The translations under genes were made by a program, and so were the position numbers. DNA of 20,000 bases from Halisarca cf. caerulea (taxonomy: Eukaryota; Porifera; Demospongiae; Chondrillida; Halisarcidae): positions 5,568,359 to 5,588,358 of the forward strand of contig CAUJGJ010000242.1 of the NCBI GenBank assembly GCA_963170055.1. Reading direction: 5' to 3'. The notes beneath the pieces were generated by a model. That model was not told the DNA's origin and made no database searches. It worked only from the letters and a program-made list of their open reading frames with translations. Shown here piece after piece: positions 1-9,467 of this stretch (positions are counted from its first letter, which is position 1; each line of letters opens with the position of its first letter).

Positions 1-2
1 CT

Positions 3-1229
3 CAGATAACAGGGAATCATTTTACACTGGAGAGGGGGGCACAAAAAACACTGCGAATGTTGAAAGCAGAGCTCCATGTTACGGATGTGCAGGGAAGCAA
101 AGAATTCACATTACAAACCAATGGACAAGACTCAGTTCAGTTTGAGATCACTGAAAAGGAATTAGACACCAAAACAATTATCTGCGGGCAACCCAATGAA
201 TTTAAATTTGTATGCAGCGACGATAATGTTTCCTTTGAAAACTTTGAGACACATGCACTCGAACAGGAAGAAGTATTGTTTGAAACAAGCATAAACCAAA
301 AAAATACAATCGGAAGACATCTTATGTTTCTACCAGGCCCACAGTATACTGGCAATCCTAGGTTTCAATGCAAGGTACAAGGGAATGTGACAGAATTGAT
401 CACATCCAACACACAATACTCCCTTGACCCTAAGACACCGCTTGATCAAGGTAAATTTGTTCTGGAAAGAAACAAGAAACCAATGCTACATGGTCACCAG
501 TTTAGCTTTACTCACAAGAGCACCACATCACTATTCGCATTCGAAGGAACAAGAACCGTTTCTGTGCCACCTGGTGAAGTATGCACTTTCAAACAACACA
601 AAATCATGTTTGATCTTGTAACTGAAGAAGATGGACTGCTTGTTAAAGGAATGTGCTTCTTTTTCACACACAAACATGAAGGCAACACTCTCCAAGTACG
701 AACTGAAGCATCACATGATTACAAGATCCAGGGAAACACACGGTATAAGTTGGTACAGGAAGGAAGTACTCCAGTGACATTTAGGTTGAAAGTTGGAGGA
801 AATGAGAGCTGTGCTGTCTCGGGCACTGAGTTTGAACTTCAGTGGGCGGGCAACAACAACATCGTACTCAAAGGGAAGCAAACAGCTGCCTACCAACCAC
901 ATGACACTTTCAGAATCAGAACTCAAAACACATTCAACCTTGAATGCCGTGCATTGAGTAATGCCGGACTGGCAATGTTGAATGCCCATGGTCTCCTTGA
1001 AGTTGATGGTAAGCTCAACAACCTCTCAGTTAAAGGGGAGAACGTTGACTTCAAGAAAGTTTCCGGGAAGTGCTGCAGTACGACAGTGACCTGTACTACG
1101 TGCTGTGCCCAACAGCTTCCTCGTGAAAATTGCACCTTGAAAATGAAAGGCCTGCTTGAGTTAACAACTGATGGAGAGGTCCAAAAACTGTTTGAAACTG
1201 GCTTCAACTCTACATGGTACCACTACTGA
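3..1229 (+). CDS. 3' part of a beta-rich, probably extracellular protein of unknown family
   Basis: The frame is open from the left edge to the TGA at 1227-1229. A Met codon lies at 57, but the 18 codons before it are also open and look like the same beta-strand-rich protein, so the true start is probably outside the window (or in an upstream exon; a CAG at 3-5 could even be an acceptor). From the Met at 57 there are 390 residues. Four similar strand pairs, of the form G-x-x-F-x-F followed by a hydrophobic strand, sit near residues 44-52, 145-160, 197-212 and 255-270, suggesting a repeated beta-sandwich-like unit. There are five N-glycosylation sequons (residues 110, 249, 322, 358, 384). A cysteine cluster (CC, C, CC, C) lies at residues 339-359 near the C-terminus. 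No transmembrane segment follows. I do not recognise the family. The extracellular location is inferred from sequons and cysteines, because any signal peptide is off-window. Confidence 0.75.
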   Translation, partial: QITGNHFTLERGAQKTLRMLKAELHVTDVQGSKEFTLQTNGQDSVQFEITEKELDTKTIICGQPNEFKFVCSDDNVSFENFETHALEQEEVLFETSINQKNTIGRHLMFLPGPQYTGNPRFQCKVQGNVTELITSNTQYSLDPKTPLDQGKFVLERNKKPMLHGHQFSFTHKSTTSLFAFEGTRTVSVPPGEVCTFKQHKIMFDLVTEEDGLLVKGMCFFFTHKHEGNTLQVRTEASHDYKIQGNTRYKLVQEGSTPVTFRLKVGGNESCAVSGTEFELQWAGNNNIVLKGKQTAAYQPHDTFRIRTQNTFNLECRALSNAGLAMLNAHGLLEVDGKLNNLSVKGENVDFKKVSGKCCSTTVTCTTCCAQQLPRENCTLKMKGLLELTTDGEVQKLFETGFNSTWYHY

Positions 1230-1329
1230 AGCTAAGTAAGCCATGCACAGGCATGAGAACACTTCATGTAGGTTTACCAAGCAACCAGCACCACTTCAAC
1301 ATGCTTTGGGAATCAGGCATGAACACAAC

Positions 1330-1335
1330 ATTAAA
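1330..1335 (+). promoter_or_regulatory. possible poly(A) signal of the first gene (ATTAAA)
   Basis: ATTAAA lies about 100 bases after the stop codon at 1229, a usual distance for cleavage and polyadenylation. It is the commonest variant of AATAAA. No other candidate was seen nearer the stop. Confidence 0.4.
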
Positions 1336-1744
1336 CTTAGCTGTAACACACAATCACCAAAACTAGTCTACATACATTCACCTGTTTCTTTATCACCCTT
1401 CATTTTGCCAACATTCCAGTAAATCAAGATGAAATGCTTACTAATTATTTCATGTGCTACTGTGTACTGTATACACAAGACATGTCATCAGTATACAAAT
1501 ACTGCATGATAGACAGATATTGAACAATGCATTAAGGTACGTACGTACTTAACCCTTTACCGTTTTTAGGCCAGATATCTGGCTGTACCCCTTACCGTTC
1601 GTAATTATAAATGTGTAACATTGTTGCACTGTGTTAGCAGCAAATTCTTAGGCCTTTGTGTTATAGACTATGTTGTGACGTATTATTACTGTAGATCACG
1701 TGTCTAATTAGGTAAAGACAGGCGCAATGCCCCTTATCTTTTTT
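1336..1744. other. intergenic DNA with a short perfect palindrome
   Basis: I see no coding signal. A 14-base perfect palindrome, GCCAGATATCTGGC, lies at 1570-1583. It follows TTAACCC at 1549, which resembles the TTAA-CCC start of piggyBac-type ends, but no matching right end was found. Confidence 0.4.
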
Positions 1745-1909
1745 GTGATGCATGCAGAGATGACCTCGTGGCGAGTTGGCCGAGGTGCTAGGAGAGAGAA
1801 TGATTATTGCTGTTGAAAAGTTCATTTGTCCGGTTCGGCGATCGTTTTAGTTACTACCAGTCCGTGCACTTCAGAGACGAGTGTTACAAATGGCGATGGA
1901 TTATTACAG
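1745..1909 (+). promoter_or_regulatory. CpG-rich patch, possible promoter and first exon
   Basis: CpG dinucleotides are much denser here than in the flanks (GGCGAG, GGCCGAGG, CCGGTTCGGCGATCG). An ATG in good context (ACAAATGG) at 1890 opens a short frame reading MAMDYY, up to an AG/GT at 1909/1910 that could be a splice donor. This may be the start of the gene whose candidate last exons lie at 3310-4245, but no exon chain joining them was found. A CpG-rich repeat fragment is the alternative. Confidence 0.22.
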
Positions 1910-2349
1910 GTTCTTTGCTGATGTGTTTGTATTTGTAGATTGCACATCTTCCCCAAATCAGCTACAGTAGGTGAAATACATTTACACACTAAGTTACACT
2001 TCACACTTACTAAACTACACTTCACTTACTAAAGTAAGCGTTCCTGCCATGTAAGATACAAAATGATAATTATAACTTATGTGAGCTGTATATAAGAAAC
2101 GCGAGGGGAATTCCCTCACACATTGCATAAGTTAAGTTAACACATACATTTAAGTATGGTTTAAGGATATCTCATACGTGATGAGTTTCCAGATTTTATG
2201 CACATGAATCAATTGATGCTGAATCAGCACGTTCCAACTCCATATGCACGCATATACAAAAAAATTGACAGAAGTACAAAAATTTTTGAAGAGAAAACAA
2301 ATGAGAATTCTCAATACACTCGTATGTACTTCACATCAAAAGTGAACTA
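1910..2349. other. non-coding interval, nothing recognised
   Basis: This is AT-rich DNA without a convincing frame or structured element. A short duplicated phrase (ACTACACTTCACTTACTAA next to a near copy) occurs around 2000-2032. Confidence 0.4.
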
Positions 2350-2521
2350 TATTGAAGCCTCAGTATAATCTGACACTCAACAGGACCTGAAAATAGCATC
2401 GGATTAGGAGGTTGTCAGAATATGGTGTGACTGTTCGCAGTGGTGACTGCACCTCATGAGATGGTTGGATTAGAGAGATTGTCAGATTACGGAGGTGTCA
2501 GATTAGAGAGGGTTCACTGTG
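2350..2521. mobile_element. MITE-like element with pogo/Tigger-type ends
   Basis: The left end reads GCCTCAGTATAATCTGACAC. The right end, read on the minus strand, gives CCCTCTCTAATCTGACAC, so the ends are inverted copies of each other. The pattern CAGTGAACCCTCTCTAATC at the right end is the form typical of non-autonomous pogo/Tigger (Tc1-mariner) ends. Several short internal echoes (GGATTAG, CAGATTA) are present. There is no coding capacity, so the element is non-autonomous. Confidence 0.5.
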
Positions 2522-2592
2522 TTTAGGATTTTCTAAAATGTTAAAAAATGATGCCGTGACTGCTTAATATGTTTGACATTCAACTTGTACTG

Positions 2593-3240
2593 TACAGTGA
2601 CTGCTAAGCCACACTTGGCAAGCATCATACTTTGGTGGTAAAGTGAAAATCGCTTAAAGCAAAGTCCATGGTACACTGAAAATCCTTGAGCGTTAACAAT
2701 ATTTCTTGTTAAAGAGAATGGGATAAAAACCATCAATTTCTACCAGAAAATCTTTGGGAATTTATACTCAGCACAGTTTCTAGCCTTAAAGATTCTAAAG
2801 TACATCTTATTGTGTGCTCAGCATCATATGCAACTTTTAAAAAAACAGATTATAGGGCGAAGTCACTAAATTTGGAGTTACTGAGTAGGCAGCCATCTTT
2901 CAATATTACATCATGTGTGTCAGCATCTATGATGTAACAAACATGGCTGGATATTCGACAGTTACTCAACGATTTAATACCTTTCTTTATTAAAGCAGGA
3001 CTGATGAGACTTATTCTATAGTTGAAAAGTACATCTAGTACACAGTTCTATAGTTAACATACACAATTCTTCAACTTTCAAAGCTATTTGATGGTTTTGA
3101 TCATCATGTTAACGAGTTTTTTCGTGTTAAGCGGTATAAAGTCGATCCTATCGTGTGGTACCTGGTTTTCCAAATTTGTTTGTGTTATACACTAATTTGT
3201 GTTAAGTGACTTGACTTCGTCTTAACCAGTTTCCACTGTA
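2593..3240. mobile_element. long foldback MITE with TA-flanked CAGTG ends
   Basis: The element begins TACAGTG at 2593 and ends CACTGTA at 3240, so it is bordered by TA as expected for a Tc1/mariner-type target duplication. The two halves are imperfect inverted copies over most of their length. For example GATAAAAACCATCAATTT (about 2722-2739) pairs with the minus-strand reading of 3084-3101. At the exact centre, CAGCCAT and TTACATCAT (2890-2913) pair with ATGATGTAA and ATGGCTG (2928-2949). No transposase frame is present. Confidence 0.55.
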
Positions 3241-3309
3241 GTGATATCAAAAACATGCATACATATGTTGGCAGTCCATAGGGCACTCATCACTTAGTCT
3301 AGTATACAG

Positions 3310-4245
3310 GAGATAGCTGCTGCACCAGTTCCAAAGATTTACAACCACAAAGAATTGCTCACAGGAAGTATTTTGTCAGCAGTGATAATAAATACTGTAT
3401 TTGCTCAAACTTTCGTGGTTTTTGTGGATTGAAAGCCAAGTGTGAAAATTTAAGTCAAGTTCTTGCGCAATGACCAAAATGGCTGGCAAGAGAACAGGGG
3501 TCATTGAAAATCACTGCGGTGCCTTCACCTTCTCTGTAATGACTTTCATCAATACATAGACAAAGTTTATATCAATAAAAGACTAAACAAAGGTAGGATG
3601 ATAAGGGATTTGCAAAAATAAAAACTACGAAAAATGTGAAAATCACCAATCCGTGAAAATTTCATCTGGCAAACGTTGAGCACATATGGTAGATCAAGTA
3701 CATTGAAACCTCTCTAATCTCACCGGGCACTTGTTGTAATTCACGATTTTACTTTCACAAACGGACCAGTCCCCACTATGTATCAGATAAATAAATTACA
3801 TATCTAACCAGATATTCATCACAGGATTTTCACAAATGCATGCAAATTTGCATAAAAAAGTTCTGCAAACATTAGCACCTATACAGCAAGTTAAAGGTTT
3901 GTCGCTTATATAGTAGGTTTAAATCTATTTCACTCCACTGCTTTCACCCAGAGAAGAACCCTGACCGGTGAGTCAGCCATTTTCAGTTACTTTAAAGCCC
4001 TATATATGTATGGAGAATCTTGTAAGGCAGGTCCTGTGTGAATGACACTCTACAAGTTAGTTGCTAAGGGTATCAAATTCTCTAGTTACGTACAACAGCA
4101 GCAGTGTGTCTTCCACCAACACCACCTGCAGGCACAACAGGACAACTTCATGCAGAGAGTGAGTAACACAATACTCTGATCACCACCACCTCAGCTGATT
4201 GTGAAGACAGGCAAGGACCCTTACATACCTCAAAGGTCAAGGTAG
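3310..4245 (+). CDS. candidate last four exons of a small unidentified gene
   Basis: Four exon-like pieces keep one open frame when joined: 3310-3367 after ACAG and before GTATTT, 3952-3967 after TTTCACCCAG and before GTGAGT, 4086-4158 after TTCTCTAG and before GTGAGT, and 4195-4245 after ACCTCAG, ending in TAG. The joined product is 65 residues, begins EIAAAPVPKIYNHKELLTG, has a QQQQ run and a Q/H-rich middle, and ends KTGKDPYIPQRSR. An AATAAA follows at 4262. The first intron would contain the foldback element at 3393-3691. I do not recognise the protein. The model rests on splice signals and frame agreement only. One exon is just 16 bases, and the upstream exons were not found, so chance remains a real alternative. 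Confidence 0.33.
3393..3691. mobile_element. foldback MITE (GTATTTGCTCAAACTTTCG type)
   Basis: The left end TACTGTATTTGCTCAAACTT and the right end read on the minus strand (TACCATATGTGCTCAACGTT) are inverted copies. Inside, GTGAAAATTT-type strings occur in both orientations. A related element sits at 15464-15785. There is no coding capacity. Confidence 0.5.
3703..3760. mobile_element. isolated pogo/Tigger-type terminal repeat
   Basis: ACATTGAAACCTCTCTAATC closely matches the terminal motif of the element at 2350-2521. No inverted partner was found downstream, so this is a solo or decayed end. Confidence 0.3.
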
Positions 4246-4261
4246 ACTGACCTCATTACTG

Positions 4262-4267
4262 AATAAA
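4262..4267 (+). promoter_or_regulatory. canonical poly(A) signal AATAAA
   Basis: AATAAA lies 17 bases after the TAG that ends the candidate exon chain at 4245. It is the strongest single support that a plus-strand transcript ends here, although the 3' UTR would be very short. Confidence 0.35.
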
Positions 4268-4301
4268 TTGGGTACACACCCACGCACCCACCCACACCAC
4301 A

Positions 4302-4302
<1 letters not shown>

Positions 4303-4358
<56 letters not shown>
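4303..4358. repeat. (CA)n microsatellite
   Basis: An uninterrupted CA dinucleotide run of about 56 bases, preceded by a degenerate CACC/CACG lead-in from about 4274. Confidence 0.95.
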
Positions 4359-4359
<1 letters not shown>

Positions 4360-5232
4360 GCACAATGTCCAGTGGATTGTAGGTGGATAAGTAGCTGAAG
4401 AGCCATATTCGACCCACAGACCTGAATGATACTACATATTACGTATGCATCCTAAATAAAGTAAAACCTATCTATAAAGACCCACTAATATCCGTAGAAG
4501 TAAGCACCTACGTATGGGAGCAGGACTTTGAACATACTTAGAATGGGGGTGGGGGGAGTGATCACAAAATTTATGGACTTAAGTCACAAAGTGGCTCACG
4601 TACGTAAGTCCATAAAATTGATGATTTGCACAACTTACAATGCATGCATTGGCTCACCTTTAACACACTTTGCAGCCTCATCTGTTCACATCCAGTACTG
4701 TTTCATGTATGTACAATCAGCCGTTTGTACTGTCAGCAAGCACTTCATTTTGATAGATGGCACATACCAAGAAAATTACCTGCAAAGGGGACAAGTGTGA
4801 ACTCAATTCAATCGCAAAATCATAATAGATTTAAACCACCCAAAGAGTACCAGTATATGGTACCAAAAACACTAGTCACACTCAAATAAAACTGTTGAAT
4901 ATTTGCTGTGCACATGTGTCTATTCATGTACACATGCACAACTTTGAGCATGTGTGGGAGCATGGGTATTGTTGCAAACACACATGCTGAACAAAGAAGA
5001 CACAAAACTGCCCACAAGAAGCCCTTGGCTACACTATGGCTACTATGGCAATAGTTCCACTAACCCCTTGAACTATCAGGTGTCAGAGAGGGTGATAGAC
5101 ACATGGTATGCAGTTGTGTACCATTTTCAAAATGAGAGTGGTTGTCATGGAAGCAGTACTGATGAGGGTGCCTGAGAGGTCAGGAAGAATTAAAACTTTA
5201 TGTATGCCTTTGAGTATCCATGTACTTATGAA
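4359..5232. other. non-coding interval with one hairpin
   Basis: Open frames here are short and lack codon character or splice context. A fragment AACCTATCTATAAAGACC near 4465 resembles the 75-base tandem unit at 11422. A hairpin at 4566-4618 is listed separately. Nothing else was recognised. Confidence 0.5.
4566..4618. repeat. inverted repeat able to form a hairpin
   Basis: AATTTATGGACTTA on the left pairs with TAAGTCCATAAAATT on the right around a loop of about 24 bases, with one bulged base. It is a stem of about 14 base pairs with no run of T after it. It could be a small foldback element or a structured RNA. Confidence 0.6.
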
Positions 5233-5334
5233 TTCACACACACGTGTGTATGCACGCACACATATACACACATACATATGTACACGCATGCATGCACACA
5301 CCCACGCACGCGCACGCACACACACACACACACA

Positions 5335-5375
<41 letters not shown>

Positions 5376-5480
5376 GAACACATGTACACACATACACACA
5401 TGCACACATACGAACACATATACACACATACACACATGCACACATATATATTATGAACACATATACACAAATACACACAC
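5233..5480. repeat. degenerate CA-rich microsatellite block
   Basis: About 250 bases of mixed (CA)n, (TACACA)n and CACG repeats. A longer-period unit containing CACATACGAACACATATACA is repeated between 5370 and 5470. The long open frames across it are low-complexity artefacts. Confidence 0.9.
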
Positions 5481-5891
5481 AACAAGTACTAGATAATACA
5501 CGAGCATCTATTCCTTTGTATGTTGAAAGGAATGCCATCTAGTCAATAGTATGCATATTATAACACTGTGAAATGTCAGAGAGTATGTGCACCATTATTT
5601 CTCCATACATTTCTATTTAGTACCATGCAGCAGTAATAAAACACAACGGTTGTCTGCACAAACTTCAGCACGAGGCCTTGGGCCATACTTACGTATGTAC
5701 ACTTTGTAGGTGCAAGTACGTATTAATAGCCTCTACCTATAAGCTCTTCAGGTTAAACAACATAACCTGTTCTGACCTGACATGCATGTAAGTACGTACT
5801 TCTTGATAAATTAAAAGGTGAAGTAGTCAAGTGAACATTTAAACCAATTTCATGCATATTCTCATAATCGATCTCTACAATTACCACAAAG

Positions 5892-5892
<1 letters not shown>

Positions 5893-5938
<46 letters not shown>

Positions 5939-5949
5939 AACACACACAC
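5893..5949. repeat. (CA)n microsatellite
   Basis: A CA run with a single CACCAACAC interruption at about 5937-5943. Confidence 0.95.
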
Positions 5950-6972
5950 AAGCAAAAATTCTCAAAATTTTCTCACCCTAACCTCAAAATTACTCACTAC
6001 ACATTGCTAACCACCTGCGTACGGGCACAGAAACCACAGTCTCCATAACATGATAAACAATCTATACACCCTGACAACCACCGCTGCATAGAGCAATGGA
6101 TGGAACTACAGACATGTGTTTAATGCCAAACCTCCCTATGTGTTAATATGTGGAGTATGTTGTTTACTGCCTATTGCCGTGGAAACTGTGGGTTGACTGG
6201 GTTGCAATGCATGACCATATCACACGTTCATCAGGTGATCTTCATACACAGGATGTACAAACATTCAAACCAGGTACATACAATATAAAACACCTAATAA
6301 TTAACCCTGTAGGCATGCAAATCTGAGTATTGCCCTACTCAAAAGCATTTTAAACAACAAGTGTTTCTGCGTATAATTTCCATGTTAGCTTACTACCGTG
6401 GCACAACTGTGAAGTCGTGCTCGTGTGTGTGTGCTTAGACACCTCTTGACTGTGAATGCAATGAATTCCAAATCACCAATTGCACACAAATGCACGTACA
6501 TGCGTACATACATATGCATGAATGTAATGCCTACAATTAGGCTATGCTTGGACTGAAGAATACCGCATGCACGAAAAATCATTGTATAAAGTTCTCACAA
6601 ACTTTCAAAGTCCACTATTTTGCTACTGTGGAAGTACTAGGCCAAGATAATTGGTATGCTAAAATTCTGTAGACAAAGCCCGCTTGCAAAGTAAGCCAAT
6701 GATATCGTCAGTCGTGATTTCTCACAGTAATAGCCATATACCTATGTAGAAGGCTCATAACTGCAAAGTTGCACACTTGACCCTCAGTTGTTACTGCATG
6801 AGCCTTGCTGAGTGTGTTAACTACCAGGAGATAGGACCAACAAAGAATACATACTCAGACAGGATTATGCTGGACCTAGAATTTACCCATCAACCTCCAT
6901 CAGTGAACTCAGCATCACATCATAATTTCTCACCTAATAATCCCATAAAAGTACAATGCAGAAGGATTTGTT
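5950..6972. other. intergenic DNA upstream of the first TCAF-like gene
   Basis: About 1 kb with no convincing coding or repeat signal. An ATG at 6956 is in frame with the gene that follows, but it lies upstream of the TATA box at 6973 and would put a charged stretch before the signal peptide, so it is not taken as the start. Confidence 0.5.
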
Positions 6973-7007
6973 TATAAAGAAGGCCACCTTGGAATTGCTG
7001 GCAGTCT
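6973..7007 (+). promoter_or_regulatory. TATA box and initiator of the first TCAF-like gene
   Basis: TATAAAG at 6973-6979 is followed, 30 bases on, by GCAGTCT with its A at 7003, an initiator-type sequence. The predicted leader is 31 bases to the ATG at 7034. The same arrangement recurs before the two sister genes. Confidence 0.55.
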
Positions 7008-7033
7008 ATCCAGCAAGCAAGCACAGGGAAAGA

Positions 7034-8245
7034 ATGAAGAAGATCCTAACAACTCTTATTTTGGCTACAGCCATTTTCATCAAGGATGCAACAGTTGTTG
7101 AAGCGGACAATGCCTGTCCTTGTACCACCACTGAGACAGACATGCACGATCTTCTTCTAGGAGTAGATAGCTTTGATCTGACTGCAGCAGGACAAACACC
7201 AGTCTTGGAAGTTTCTGGAGATGCATTTTCTGTCATTGAAGGAGATGATGGTCCTGTGTTCGCTGCCTCTCGTTACGGTTGTGGTAAAGTGGCTGTATCT
7301 GCGAGCCAAGAAGCAATAAAATCTTTTGGCCTTGAAGGAAATCAGGTATTTTCAAACATACTTAAATGGCTAGCTTCTGCTGGGGGGAAAACTATTGGCA
7401 TACTCTCACTGCGAAATGAATTCAGGACAGCACTGATGGCCTCCTTCAACGGGAGCTGCTTCACTATCATGTCTGTGACATCGCGAACAGACCTGGAACC
7501 ATACGACATCCTTGTAGCTCAAACAAGAACCGATTTTAGAGAATCTATTGATCAGGCAATAATAGCAGCTGTAGAGGCCGGAAAATCCCTCTTTTTATTA
7601 ACAAGACCGTCTCGGAACAACAATGACCTTTCAGAAGCATTCGGCATTACCATCACAGAAATGTTGACAGATGTCAATGCAACCGTTACTCCTCCAGAAC
7701 TGCCTGACCCTTCCGAATGCATCACAACTGAAGTGGACTTTGGAGACTTTGAACCAGGAAAGATAGAATCTACAGCAGACAACGGCTTTGTTCCACAGGA
7801 GGGAATTGGAGCTTCTTATTACGGAACAGGCAGAGTACTAGTTGTTGGGAATCAGGCTCTATTCCAAAGAGGATCCACATTCAGGGACAATACAGACTTC
7901 ATCACTGAGGCACTCTCCTGGGTACAGGATTGTAACAACTGCTCATGTGAAGTTGGATACATGATGAGGGGGACACCTTTTGTTAGGATGAGTAGATACC
8001 TCAAACAAATAGACAAAGATGTTCCAGCAGTAGAAATCACTCCAGACGAGATGTGCACAACATGCTGTGTTGGAATCAACCTTGGAGTGGTGAGAGGGGA
8101 CAATGTCGACGCGGAGGCTGTCCAGGAGTACGTCTACAACGGAGGCTGTCTCATCCTCACATGTCCGAATGCAGCTACTAACATAAGACCCATAAACGAC
8201 CTGCTGGAGCCCTTTGGACTGGAGATACCTCAGCGAAAGGGTTAA
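7034..8245 (+). CDS. secreted TCAF/FAM115-like protein, copy 1 (no M60 domain)
   Basis: An intronless frame of 403 residues. The start at 7034 is preferred because it begins a clean signal peptide (MKKILTTLILATAIF, cut near residue 24, then DNACPC), lies just after a TATA/initiator pair, and shares AGAATGAAG with copy 3. Two modules resemble the paired N-terminal modules of TRPM8 channel-associated factors. Module 1 spans residues 56-212 (GDAFSVIEG, AASRYGCGKVAV, NILKWL, YDILVAQT, EAGKSLFLLT). Module 2 spans about 258-400 (YYGTGRVLVVGNQALF, EALSWVQD, VYNGGCLIL, FGLEIP). The M60-like metallopeptidase that follows in TCAF proteins is absent; the stop comes where module 2 ends. Extra features are a CPC motif at 28-30, CNNCSC at 300-305, CTTCC at 341-345, and sequons at 139, 215 and 302. 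TCAFs act at the cell membrane, but this protein should be secreted. Its function is unknown. Confidence 0.85.
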   Translation: MKKILTTLILATAIFIKDATVVEADNACPCTTTETDMHDLLLGVDSFDLTAAGQTPVLEVSGDAFSVIEGDDGPVFAASRYGCGKVAVSASQEAIKSFGLEGNQVFSNILKWLASAGGKTIGILSLRNEFRTALMASFNGSCFTIMSVTSRTDLEPYDILVAQTRTDFRESIDQAIIAAVEAGKSLFLLTRPSRNNNDLSEAFGITITEMLTDVNATVTPPELPDPSECITTEVDFGDFEPGKIESTADNGFVPQEGIGASYYGTGRVLVVGNQALFQRGSTFRDNTDFITEALSWVQDCNNCSCEVGYMMRGTPFVRMSRYLKQIDKDVPAVEITPDEMCTTCCVGINLGVVRGDNVDAEAVQEYVYNGGCLILTCPNAATNIRPINDLLEPFGLEIPQRKG

Positions 8246-8442
8246 TGGGTACTTCTCTGTAATACACACTATAGAAATTTAATGTACGCACATATGTATG
8301 TAGTTATATTGAGTAGAACTGGTAGGGTTAAATGTTGTTCACACACAGCAATAGCTGAAGCGGTTGTAAGACTCACACGTCTCTTTCAGAATTTAATGAA
8401 CTGTTCTGCTGTCTTAATATGTACAGTACATTGCACACATAT
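8246..8442. other. 3' flank of TCAF-like copy 1
   Basis: The sequence diverges from the sister genes immediately after the stop codon. No canonical AATAAA or ATTAAA was seen; the nearest variant is AATACA at 8261-8266. Confidence 0.35.
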
Positions 8443-8488
8443 GCATGCACGGATGCACGCACCCAAACATACACATACACGCACGCAC

Positions 8489-8569
<81 letters not shown>

Positions 8570-8620
8570 ACACAAACACACACAACACACACACACAGAG
8601 AGAACACACACACACGCACA
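8443..8620. repeat. compound (CA)n-(GA)n microsatellite
   Basis: CA-rich lead-in, a pure CA run to about 8544, then (GA)n at 8545-8569, then a second shorter CA and GA stretch. Long open frames in all directions here are low-complexity artefacts. Confidence 0.95.
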
Positions 8621-9135
8621 GCCTCACACCTACAACATAAAAGTGTGACAAATGTTTCAAAAATATTCACTACACAGTCAACCTGCAATCTGACATAGAC
8701 TCATCACACCTGTACTTTCAGGTGACATCTCCACTTATAAAAGCATTCACATACACACAATTGGTGACATTCCTGAGAACACATGACTAGGTTGGGCAAG
8801 CATATTTACCCAATGGGTGCTATCCTAGGTAGGCAACCGGGAAATAATACAACTCGGGAAGAGAAGGAAACTGATAAATCCCATCTGCACATACATAAGC
8901 AGATGTTCATCCAACAGTTGCGGCAGACACACAATATCCAAGTTCAGTGCTGATCAAAATTTGGGTCTCTTGGCACAGAATAAGTTTGCATGAAGGGATA
9001 CTTATACAAATCTATTTGAGTCGTAAAGATTGCAACAAAATGAATTCGTGAAATCCAAAAGGTTGCAAAAAAAGTACATAAACTCATGAAGATCATACTA
9101 TGTACACTACAGCATTCAAGCATAACCACATGCAG
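8621..9135. other. non-coding interval with a small hairpin
   Basis: No gene was recognised. CATCTGC and GCAGATG (8882-8905) form a perfect 7-base stem around a 10-base loop. This is too short to call an RNA gene. Confidence 0.45.
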
Positions 9136-9467
9136 CAGTGTTAGAAATAATGGTCAACATTCAGACATTGTCCGACCATTCTGGCATTTTGTCCAACCCA
9201 GAAAGGTTAGGGTCAGACATTTGGCTGAGAACTACCTCAATGAGTCATGTTCATTTCACACACACAGTGATGTTACCAAGTCATTTGTACTGAGAATGTC
9301 TATTTATGCTTTCATAATTTGCTGATGCACATCTACTTTGGCACATCTACTGTGGCACATGTGTACTTCTCCAAAAATATGTCCGAGCAAATGTGAAATT
9401 GTCTGACCCAAAATGATAATACTAGGACATTTGTCCATCCACTATTTGCTCCTTATTTTTAACACCG
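9136..9467 (+). mobile_element. MITE with CAGTGTTAGAAATAATGG-type ends
   Basis: The left end CAGTGTTAGAAATAATGG and the minus-strand reading of the right end (CGGTGTTAAAAATAAGG) are inverted copies, defining an element of about 332 bases. Internal phrases such as TCAGACATT and GGACATTTGTCC recur. Three tandem copies of a 14-base unit (GCACATCTACTTTG) lie at 9327-9366. A truncated copy in the opposite orientation lies at 19313-19442, which shows that it is a dispersed family. No matching 8-base target duplication was seen. Confidence 0.6.

Noticed and set aside
1775..1845. tRNA-like A box (TGGCCGAGGTG) and B box (GGTTCGGCGATC)
   Set aside because: The spacing suits a Leu/Ser tRNA, but the acceptor arms do not pair and the B box lacks its conserved 3' half. 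At best it is a decayed tRNA-derived repeat.
5083..5542. Long open frames over CA repeats, on both strands
   Set aside because: They are low-complexity Thr-His or Cys-Val dipeptide translations of a microsatellite, equally open on both strands. The same applies to frames at 8282-8698, 13484-13895, 14961-15395 and 18738-19058.
6956..7033. Upstream in-frame ATG giving a 429-residue form of copy 1
   Set aside because: It lies before the TATA box and initiator, has no counterpart in copies 2 and 3, and would bury the signal peptide behind a charged extension.
8230..8250. Splice donor near the stop codons of the TCAF-like genes that might lead into an M60 exon
   Set aside because: Copies 1 and 3 have a GTTA next to AAAGG, but copy 2 lacks GT at this point. 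No M60-like sequence with an HExxH-type motif was found downstream of any copy.
7852..8269. Antisense frames opposite the TCAF-like genes
   Set aside because: They recur at the same relative place in all three copies only because the sense coding sequence is conserved there. None has its own start context or domain.
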